This document shows, piece after piece, positions 54,247 through 64,000 of a DNA stretch of 64,000 nt. The translations under genes were made by a program, and so were the position numbers. Under the pieces are notes generated by a model. It had not been told where the DNA came from. It did not search any database and saw nothing but the letters and a program-made list of their open reading frames with translations. Source of the DNA: Telopea speciosissima (taxonomy: Eukaryota > Streptophyta > Magnoliopsida > Proteales > Proteaceae); contig NC_057925.1 in NCBI RefSeq assembly GCF_018873765.1, forward strand, positions 2,558,927 to 2,622,926. Direction: 5' to 3'. Each line of letters begins with the position of its first letter. The first letter of the stretch is position 1.

Positions 54247-56550
54247 GTTAGCAGTTCCTTCTTGGTGTTCAGTTTTTGTCTGGTCATTATGGACGGTTGA
54301 TGGGATTTAGAATCTTGAGATATTTATTTTCTTGAGATTTCTTTTTGTTTGTTATGAGTCTAAAAGAACATCTAGTTTGTTTAACTATCAATTTTAGATA
54401 CAAGTGAAGTTATTTTGTCAGAGATCTTGAATGGTGTTTAATATTATAGGTGGATTTCTATTATGATTTTTCTGTTGAATGTTTATCAGCAACTCAGTTT
54501 GGTCTACCTGAATCTCCTTCTCCCTGTGTGCTCCTGTGTGTGTGTGAGAGAGGAGTGTTCTAGTTTTTGGGGTAATATTTGGCATAAACCTTCAGGCTAA
54601 TATTTACTGGCAATGGTTGTCTATTGGTTGTTGGCCACCCTCTTGTAGCTTGTGGAGCCAAGTGGAGCATGGGGAGGTGAATTACAATTCCTCCCTATGC
54701 TTGCTTCTTTTATCTGCAACAACTTTCTAATTAATTTTATGATATTTTTGGATGTTATGACTTTCTCCCTTATATATATGTTTTATTGTTATTTGGTCGC
54801 ACATAGTTCTTCTTGGAAAACAATTGGTGATTTCCAGGATTTTATCTGTGCGTAAATCAAATCAGTGGCAAAGCATTCTCTTGTTGAGGCTTCACCTAAT
54901 GGGGATGTGCTCCAATGCTAATGGCTGACATTTTATGTGCTCTATTGTTTACATAAAGGCTAGTTTTTCTAGACCGGTTTATAATGTTTTTCCTAGTGAC
55001 AACTAGTCTTGCCATGTTTGTGGAAATTGATGGGGGGCAATGTTAACCTTGTGGATGTCTGTGAAGTGGTTTAGATTTGGTAAAAAATGTTGAGATTCAA
55101 ATCAATCATATGCCCTTACCACACCCTTGTATTTTCAGCATTCCATTTTTTCTTTTTAGAGAAACTTGGAAGTTTTCACTGCATTTTTAACCTTATTTTT
55201 GCAGTAGAAGAAATCTGTTTTAGTTAAAACCTCTCATATTTGTTTGGTTTTACCCAAAAAAAAAAACATATTTGCAAAGAACATAGGGTGTATCATGTGT
55301 CCTAACTTCTAATCCATCCACTATTTTTAAAACTCTAACAAATAAATATTGGTGCCATAAATGAGAAGCCCCCAAATTCTGAATATTTTAATAGATTTCC
55401 ATTAGTGTATTTCTGAAACCCTAAATATAATCAATCAAGAGTTAGAGAACTTCTCTGTTATCACTGTAGCACACCCATTGTCCCATTTTGTCTTTCCGTC
55501 TAATGACAGTATCAAAACCCTTACTTAGTAGAAGACTGTGAGAATAACATTAGAGCACATCCAAAGTCTCATTGTTCTCTATAATGAATGTGAGGCATAA
55601 CACATCGATTGTAACTGGTCTCCAGGGAGCCTAGCACGCCCAGGGTGCATCTAGCTGGTGGGTTGTGCTGCACACTTCCCTATGTGTGTGCCGAGATGTG
55701 TGTAGCACAGCTCAACTGCTGGATCTTGATCCAGGCAAACTCTTAATTCACCGGGAGCCCATCTTATTGAAGTGTAATTTGTTGCCCACGTGCCATCTAT
55801 TGGACATAGATGGTTTCTTGTGCCTTATGAATCTTGAGCTCATCTCATTGGTCAATGGTTTGCTTCTTTGCAAGCATGGAAGTGATTCAATAATTCAAGC
55901 CTCACTGTTAGGCTTTTATAAGAGGCATTTAGGAGAATGAAATACAATAATTGACAGAATGAGGTCCTAGGCATCGATAGTGAAAGGGGTTGTCTCCCCA
56001 TCTATTCCCATTGGTAATATATATTAGGGAGGGATAATAACCCAAAAGTTTAATCAAATATGATCTAATGATCCTATCATCCAGAAGGGATTTTTCTACT
56101 TTAATGGTTAGGATGGCCACCGTAATCGTCTGAAATAGCTATCCTATATGCAGCTTCATTGATTGGTGTCCCATGAAACATTACTTTTATATAACTACAA
56201 GGCATGTGAAGGTATGGAGGGCAAAACATGGATTGGTTTGGTATTGGACCAATAATTGGGGCTGATTGTGAACCTATGAATAGATTCATCCGGAGCCATA
56301 CAAGTTAGGCATGGCTTCAATGACCTATGATGAATGTGAACCTGGGCACACTGTAAGCCTGGACTTCATGATGATATAGTGAGTAGCATTGTCTTCAAAA
56401 TTGGACAAGGCTGGATGGTCAGATTGGTCAACTCATCATTTGAGTATGTTTTGAAGTTGATCCTCATATTGACCAAGTCTATTTGGGAGCTAGACTGAAC
56501 CACAATTGAATTATTCAACCCGGATGATTAGCAAAGAGAACTGAGAGGAA
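54247..56550. other. intergenic after eL21
   Basis: 3' UTR of the eL21 gene, then spacer. No gene is seen. A small hairpin at about 55652-55722 (GGGTTGTGCTGCACAC answered by GTGTGTAGCACAGCTC) looks like a MITE remnant. Other open frames are short and unsupported. Confidence 0.45.
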
Positions 56551-59500
56551 GATAAATTAATTTAAGGGAAAAAGAAAGCTAATCAGTCTCGTGGTTAGCA
56601 TGGTTCCTACACCTACACATAAATCAATGCTTTTGTGCACGAGAAGACCATTCATCCCCTAGTGAAATCGAATATCGCATCCAAGCCAATGCCTCATAGG
56701 GGGAGGGGGGGTAGAGAGGTTATTTCATAGATGGGAGGAGAGAGACAGAGGGGTTGCTAACTTCAGGCTAATATTTTTTTGCTAGACCAGATAAAAAATA
56801 TTCTCTTAATTTAAAAATGAATATAGAAACTTTTGTAATCATGATTACGCGATTGAGATAAGATCTTAGCAAATATTGTAACTAAATTCTTCAAATGGAA
56901 TTTTTATACACCAAATCCAAAAATCAGAACAAGAAGTAAAATAACCTTTAATTACGTTAGAAAGTTATTAAGTTGTTATGCAACCAGTCACGGATTGAGG
57001 AGTACTGGAATTTAGAGATAAGTACACCCTGATGTTTCCAATTCACGTGTCAAGTTTCAATCGACATGTGTTAATCAAGTGACAAAATAAAGCTTTGAAA
57101 ATCCATTGAAAATTTAAACCCTTAAGTAAGAAATATATGAAGAAAAAAAATACAAGAAAATCCGTTAATGCATAGTAGGATTATGTATGAATCTGAGTAT
57201 AAAACTTGTCATGCCATCAATCTAAACCATTTTCCCACCCAAAAAAAAAAAAAAATTCTAAACCATTTTCTGGATATCCATATCCTTTACATGTGACAAA
57301 ACTTTGTCTTGAATTAGAGATACCCCTAGTTTTGCTAGACTAGACTGTCTTTTTCCAAATTTTAATTTTGTTTCTCTTCCCTTCATCACCCTTCTATATC
57401 AAGTAGAGCTAAAAAGACAAGTAAAATGCTTAAAACTTAATCTCGAATTAGAGATACCCCATAGTTTTGCTAGACTAGGTTGTCTTTTGCCATATTTTAA
57501 TTTTGTTTCCCTTACCTTCATCTCCCTTGCTACCAAATAGAGCTAAAAAGGTGAAATACTTTTGACTACTTGACTGGTGGCTATTATACTCTATTAGTCG
57601 ATGCCTTGGATGATGGTATTAGTTAGCTTCTTTTCTTGTATTAGTTGTTTCTTCCATAGAGGAAATATAGCTAATTAGATCCCTTGATTTTTTTTTTAAT
57701 CTCCAATTTCAATGGAAAAATATATCTAACTTCTATTGATTTGATATTAATTTTAGCTTATTTTTAGAATTAATTTATTCTCTTAAGGAAATATAGTCAA
57801 TTAAATCCCTTAATCCTCTTTTTTTGGAATCTTCTATTATTAGAAAAATACTCGACTTATTTATTAAATGGTGGGTATAAATTAACTTATTTTGGCACTA
57901 CTTAACTCCTTATTGGTAGAGAAATTTAAAAAAATAAATAAATTAAATACTCTCATGTTTTTTGGTAAGTTTATTATTTTCTAATATGATGAAGTGTATT
58001 TTAAAAAATAAAAAAATATTGGGACAGTTAAAAATGCATTTGATGATAAATAATTGGTAAGTAGGTTGTGTTTTCAATAGAGATAAGATATTCCTCAAAT
58101 GGTTTCTTAACTAACATGAAGTACACTTCTTGTTGTTGCTTTTTACCTCATTTGAAACATTGTAAACTCTCTTTTTCCTTCTTTCAATTAAACTCCCTTT
58201 GCTTTCATTTATTTCAATGGAAAAAAATATTTCATAGGAATTGCTTATAAGGAAAAAATTTGTACTCATTTAAAAGGCTAGAAATCATTTTGTTGATATA
58301 CAATACAATCTTCTAGAAGAATGAGTTCCATGTTGAATTTCTAAATATGTTTTGTAGAAAAAAGTGGATGTGTCTTGGTTAATGATAATTATTACCCAGT
58401 GAGAATACTAGCATTATCATATAGCTAAATTATTTTCCTCACTCTGTCATTCTCTAATATGCTTCTTTATTATGTGTAGTCAAACAAATGATAAATATCA
58501 AACAAATACAAAAAAATATTTACAACCAAAGTACTACAATTCTTTTCTTACAATTTGGACAAACAATGCCATAGACTCCGTTGGTTTAAGGGGAAATAAA
58601 CTCTTGTTTATAAAAATTATTTTGAATTTTATTTACTATTTATCAATCTTCTAATTGTACATAACAATGAAGAATATCTATGTTGTTAAGGAATATGATG
58701 ATAGTGGTACCCTTCATAGGTGGCAATTGTAACATAACACAAGACGTCCCTACTTTTTTTTGCACGGGGTGTGTGTGAAGGGAGTAAAGAGCATTTGAAA
58801 TGAAATTCCTCGTTTTTAAAACAAATTCAAAAAAAAACTTAAAATATCTAGAGCCGCAGTTTTTCATATATAGAAATCTACAGATGGATTCTGGATACAA
58901 AATGATGGTTACGTAAGTGGTGAAGAGAGGCAGCCAGTAAATGTGATGGTCAATATTCCTTAGAAGGATTCAGAAGCTTTCGCGGGACGTCCTTGTTCGA
59001 TATCCAAATCTCAACTATTGGCAAATGGCAATTAAAAGCTTGATTGAGTCCTGCAAAAATACCAGCTATCTCCACATCCGCCTTGTTCCTCAAAATATAA
59101 AAATCTGTAGCTATCAACATAATTTTTCCTTGAAACAAAATGCAAAAAGTCTAGGCCGAGAATACTAAAGCTTGGTTAGCAACTCCTGCGCAGACTAATA
59201 TGCAATAGTCATAAGAGGATAAAATGAGATTAATACAGATTGAGAGAAACTAAAATCCAGAGTATCAGACGAGAGATGGTGAATGTTCAAATTACACAAC
59301 CAAAGAAAGACTTGCAAGGTGGGGATCAGGTTTTACTAATTCTCGAGAGACCTTGTTCCGAGTATCCCAAATAAAATAGCAATTTAGTACAACCACCGAA
59401 AAGAACCAAATCAACATAAGTTTAGAAAAGGAACCATTAGACATAAAAGAGACACAAAAGTAAGAATGACTTTCAAAACACAACTGATAGGAGAAAAATG

Positions 59501-61057
59501 ATTCATGCAGCCAACCCTATTTATTTAGGAAAAGACTGAATTAAGTTGGGTTGTGTTGAGTATATGAGTGAATTTTAACTATAGTACTTACAAATGCATT
59601 CGATAGCATCTAAGGTTTAAAGACAGATTAGATACCACCAAAGAACCAACAAAATGAGTTTTTTGCACTACTATAAGTTATCCAAACATTTATAGTGTTT
59701 GCAAAAAAAAAAAAAGGTTACTTTTGTTTTGTTGTTTTTCAAAATTTAACAGTTTTTTTATTTTATATATGGGGTCAAACTTTTCATATATTTTGAGTTG
59801 TCACTAAGTATTTGGTTACCTATATTGGTTTTATTATTAAATTGCAATATTTTAACATGTTACTCTTATATTTACTTTATGGTATTAGCTACTTAGTTGT
59901 ATTATTTGTGTGAATATAGACTTCTCTTTATATTTCATTGTTATATTTCCTTCTCCATTCTTTTATTTGGTATGTATTTTACTTAGATTTAACCTTTTTT
60001 ACAAATTTGTAGTATAAAAGGTTTATAATTTACCATTAACTGCTATTCATAGATCTCATGCAATTTTTAGTTTTTTTTTTTCATGTCTCTTTCATTTACT
60101 TATTGGGGTTTTTATATCTGTAAGTCTTTATTATGTTTAAACTACTAATTTATCATGCATTTTTTGTATAATTCATTTACATTTCATTATCATCTTTCTT
60201 TTTTATTTAGTAGAACTTATTAAAATTTAAAAGTTAAATCTCTTTAGAAAACAATATTGATAACAATATACAACTCCCATTATGTGTGATTATCACTAAA
60301 AATTTTCTTTTCGTTTTAGTTTTAGATTAAAATATTTTTAATACCATTTTTACAATTGAACGTTCAATTAATTGTTTTCTATTTTTGAAAAAATATGTTT
60401 CGATGAATTATTAAATGAAAAGTTAGAATTTACCCATTCATCTATTTGCTCATATCAAATCAGATGTATATTTGTTTAACTGTTATTTTATGGCAAAATG
60501 TAACACAATAGATGTTTTGCTTGGCTTAGTGCAATGATCCACCCCAGTTTTGACCATGTGGTATGTGCTATAGCAATTTCCAAATGTATGGAAAGGAAAG
60601 GTCCATCTTGGATTAACTATAGGTAAAAATTGATGGTCAAACTTAATTTTTGATTGATTTATATTGGATTTTTCTTGTGCATCATCTTCAACGGTTCCTT
60701 TTTTATTTTTTATTTTATCTTAGTTTTTTCCTTATGTATAATTGCAGTTTGAGTTGATATTTTACAAATAGATGTGACCTGTGGTACTCAAAAAATCTTC
60801 GAAGACAATGAAAACTTTTGATAATAATATATTGATATGTCACTTTTACCCTTGGCTTAAAGAAATTTTAGGAATAAGATAAAAAGCAATCGAAAGAAAG
60901 TTACAAGTTCTAAATACACCTATAGAAGTGTCATTTCAACAGTCCCTTACTTTTATCATTATATAAATATTTCTCTTTTTTTTTCTTTCCATTTATATGT
61001 TCCAAACATAGCCTTGAACAAAGATCTATTAAGTAAGTTTTTCAGGTCTTCTCACTA
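56551..61057. other. AT-rich gene desert
   Basis: Very AT-rich sequence without a supported gene. A tandem pair with a period of 134 bp starts GAATTAGAGATACCCC at 57311 and 57445, and a weaker pair starts GGAAATATAG at about 57659 and 57786. An RTE-like tail (CAGCCAACCCTATTTATTTAGG) lies near 59509. The rest shows no recognisable structure. Confidence 0.5.
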
Positions 61058-61639
61058 TGATGCAGCGAGTGACCCTGTGGAGCAGAAGTCAAATGTTATC
61101 GATGTTCAAAATTACCATCCGAAAATATTGAGACGTTCAATCCGTATTAAGGAAAGAACAGGTTATTAGAGACTTACCAAGATCAGCACTAGCCGTTGGA
61201 GATGAGTCATTGGAGATAAAGATCATTGAGAATAATAAGAAAACCTTCATTCCTTACTAGGACAGTCCATGCGTGGAGGACCTTGGAAGGAAGGTAGGAC
61301 CAAGATTTTATTCTATAATAAAGGAAGATTGTGATTGTAGATCTGATTTTTTGTCCTTAATTATCTAATTAGGATAATAAGTTAATCTCGGCCATAGGGA
61401 ACCGAGGTTGGGTTATGGGAATCAATTCAAGCCTATACAAGGTTGTAGTTTGCTGCATTGGAGAGACAGAAGATTATTTAAGATACAACTGATCTTTTAA
61501 GACTCTTTCCTTGCAATCTTGAATAATTGTTGTTTCATTTATTTTTCTCTTCTTTGTTTGATTCACTATTGATATTAATTCTCCTTGAAGAGTGAATTAA
61601 TTCAAATCTTCGATTCGGTCCGCTCGTTGTGCTGCATCA
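61058..61639 (+). mobile_element. solo LTR
   Basis: 582 bp beginning TGATGCAGCG and ending GCTGCATCA, flanked by perfect 5-bp duplications CACTA (61053-61057 and 61640-61644). No internal region is present, so it is a solo LTR left by recombination. Near its start a frame carries LRRSIRIKER, similar to LRRSARIKER in the LTR of the neighbouring element, so the two families are related. Probably Ty3/gypsy type; a fossil. Confidence 0.85.
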
Positions 61640-61833
61640 CACTATGTTTGTTTATCATTCTTATCAAGGGTCCATTGACCACTAAGGATGGGAGTCCGAG
61701 TGGGCGGCCAGGGGTTGAGCGTGTGCAAGGGTACAAGGTGGGATTTATAGGATATTATCCAATGGGGGTAGAGTCGAACAAGTGATCTCTCCAAAGGACT
61801 TAGACCAGTGCTCTATTGCAACCGATAGCCATC

Positions 61834-63745
61834 TGATGCGGCCCTAGGCCACTAAGTTGACAAGGTGGAGGTTGCACTCGGTCATCCAAAGGCTCTGCGA
61901 AGGTTGGCCCGGATCGAAGAGAGGCGTGCTAATCATGGCCAGCCTTCACAAGGATAAATTATCCACATAAGCTCTTATCCTATCAGCATTCTAAGAAGAT
62001 TTGATTGCAGGTTAATAAGGGATGATTGGATTTCTAAATAAACAGCCTTAAATAATCAATAGATTGGAGTAATTAGTGGGGGGATTAGAATCTTTGCCTT
62101 CAATCAATTATCCATGTGATTGAGGGATTTGATTTTCTTTTCCATTTCTCTATGCAATCGTAGCCTATATGCAAGGCAAGACTATAAAAGGAAAAAAGGA
62201 GAATTGAAATATTGGTAAAAGATAGCTCTTTGAGCCTGGCTCCATTGGAGTTCTTGCAAGTCACATCCTCTCTTTGTTTGATTGATCAACTCTTGGTCAC
62301 GTAGAGAACGTGATTTTGACTCTCCCGATCCGTAGCTTCCAATGAGGCTGCATTATTTGGTTATCAAAGCCTAGGATTGCGAGAGTGGAAGACTGTAATG
62401 GCGTCTTGACGAGCTACTTGTACAGTCCCTATCGAGGATATCAATGCAAGGGAAGAAAACTTGCGCCTGCAGCAAGAAATTGCTGCCCTGCGACATGAGA
62501 ATGAAGCTTTGGGAAAAGAATCGAGAAGTCCGAATCCGAATGAGGAAACGACCAATCCTGATTCACCTTCATCAGACGACACACAACCTGTCCCAGAGAG
62601 GAGGCCTCACCGGAACGGGAACCAACATGGTGGAGAGCGAGTAGTTGTGATGACGCCCAGGAATAGAGGTGGTTGGTAATACAACTCCCGTGGAGGACAT
62701 CAACACAAGTGAAATTCATACGACAACGGATGATAATGTAGACGAACGAATCATTGTTCAACTTGATTTCAGTAAACCCCCAATTTTTTATGAGTACCAG
62801 GATGAATACATCGATGAACACGGTGGTTTCGAAAGTCTTGAACCATATCATGTTTCGAAAGTGCAACACTTCTGCCTGCATCACAGTGAGGTCATGACCC
62901 ATGATCCCCTCTCATTTCAGTGATTCGACATTGCCAGTATGTATGATGATCCATATTTGACATTTATCAATTTCACATCCGTATCTCAATTTGTTCAAAT
63001 ATGAGCATTACCAAAAATCCATATTTGAACACATCATTCATTCAAGACGTGAGCACCTCATTTGGTATCACTGTCAAATCTGAAGTTGATATGCAAATTT
63101 CGTTTAATTCAATTGCAGACTACAATAATGAATTTACTCGGTTTCAATTTGACCCCGGTGGACGACGAATATCATTGATTGGGGTAAGAGTTCGAGGACG
63201 AACTCTTTTTCAACCTAGAGGGAATGATGCAGCCCTAGGCCACGAAATTGACAAGGTGGAGGTTGCACTCGGCCATCCAAAGGCTCTGCGAAGGTCGGCT
63301 CGGATCAAAGAGAGGCGTGCTAATCATGGTTAGCCTTCATAAGGATAAATTATCCACATAGCTCTTATCCTATCAGCATTCTAAGGAGATTTGATTACAG
63401 CTTAATAAGGGATGATTGGATTTCTAAATAAGCAGTCTTAAATAATCAATAGATTGGAGTAATTAGTGGGGGGATTAGAATCTTTGCCTTCAATCAATTA
63501 TCCATGTGATTGAGGGATTTGATTTTCTTTTCCATTTCTGTATGCAATCGTAGCCTATATGTAAGGCAAGACTATGAAAGGAAAAATGGAGAATTGAAAG
63601 ATTGGTAAAAGATAGCTTTTGGAGCTTGCCTCCATTGGAGTTCTTACAAGTCACAATCTCTCTTTGTTCGATTGATCAACTCCTGGTCACGTAGGGAACA
63701 TGATTTTGACTTTCTCGATCCATAGCTTCCAATGAGGCTGCATTA
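61834..63745 (+). mobile_element. short non-autonomous LTR retrotransposon
   Basis: 1912 bp with two LTRs (61834-62355 and 63225-63745), starting TGATGC and ending GCATTA, bounded by perfect CCATC duplications (61829-61833 and 63746-63750). Two bases after the left LTR lies TGGTTATCAAAGCC, close to the initiator-Met tRNA primer site. A purine stretch precedes the right LTR. The internal part is under 0.9 kb, with a gag-like N-terminal fragment near 62400-62690 and a pol-end-like fragment near 63120-63330. There is no room for protease, RT or integrase, so it would have moved with help from a full relative. The LTRs agree at about 94-95% by eye, suggesting an insertion some million years old. 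Confidence 0.85.
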
Positions 63746-63750
63746 CCATC

Positions 63751-64000
63751 ACAACACCAAGAGGCGCTTTCCCTATTCAACGACACTTCAGTTATAACCC
63801 TCGATGAGTACCGAGGATTGAGACCATGAAAGTAGTGGGCTCCCTCCTTCCCAATGCTTTGTTAAAGCAATCATGGTTGGTTCAATTGGAATTTCTATAG
63901 CTGCGGCATTGCTGGTTGTTGTCAATACTCTAAGGAGGATTTCATGGAAGTAAAACTAAAGGTAGAAAATGTGTGTTCTGATGATGTTATTGAAGCTAGT
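63751..64000. other. right edge of window
   Basis: Nothing is recognised. The sequence is GC-richer than the desert and could belong to a further repeat or gene cut by the window edge. Confidence 0.3.

Noticed and set aside
61645-61833. Possible tRNA-like sequence (GTAGAGTCGAACAAGTGATC)
   Set aside because: It has a weak B-box-like word only; no cloverleaf or A-box could be drawn.
62441-62902. Minus-strand open frame of 153 codons
   Set aside because: It is antisense to the internal region of the LTR element and has no family features.
1-64000. CRISPR arrays, operons, bacterial-type regulatory sites
   Set aside because: The sequence is plant nuclear DNA. The regular repeats found are MITE interiors and minisatellites without spacer structure.

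Overview
ORGANISM. This is nuclear DNA of a flowering plant. The evidence is GT-AG introns of plant size, AT-rich spacers, secreted dirigent proteins, a long P-class PPR gene, a HUB2-type histone H2B ubiquitin ligase, and typical plant repeats (RTE- and L1-type LINEs, an Au-like SINE, Mutator-like MITEs, LTR-element fossils). It does not look like a grass. I lean weakly to a woody basal eudicot or magnoliid, from the general look of the repeats, and cannot prove it from one window. LAYOUT. (1) 1-27 kb holds a minus-strand cluster of dirigent genes: three intact copies (4325-4909, 8829-9434, 13701-14306) and one decayed copy (26306-26880). Copies 1 and 3 lie in paralogous segments of about 3 kb (about 1858-4909 and 11174-14306). 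Comparing the segments gives empty sites for later MITE insertions. A single-exon PPR gene (21932-23869, +) sits between copies 3 and 4. (2) 27-34 kb is gene-poor and built from transposon debris: a MITE whose interior has been tandemly amplified, its simple relative, and a long-TIR Mutator-like element (29960-31452). (3) 34.5-35.5 kb is a single-exon TMEM45/DUF716 membrane protein gene. (4) 39.0-50.3 kb is a complete HUB2/BRE1 orthologue. I resolved 19 exons, all with matching phases, giving 879 aa. Its leader carries two uORFs, each stop sharing one base with the next start. Its large introns hold antisense LTR-like fossils. (5) 52.3-54.2 kb is the two-exon gene for ribosomal protein eL21. 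(6) 54.3-61 kb is an AT-rich desert without convincing genes. (7) 61.0-63.75 kb holds a solo LTR (flanks CACTA) and a compact non-autonomous LTR element with two LTRs (flanks CCATC). FUNCTION. The genes do not form a pathway. The dirigent cluster points to cell-wall phenoxy-radical coupling (lignans and related defence compounds). HUB2, eL21, the PPR protein and TMEM45 are independent chromatin, translation, organelle-RNA and membrane genes. The most unusual signals are the chained uORFs before HUB2, the promoter shortening in dirigent copy 3, and the well-preserved insertion footprints of several 9-bp-TSD elements.
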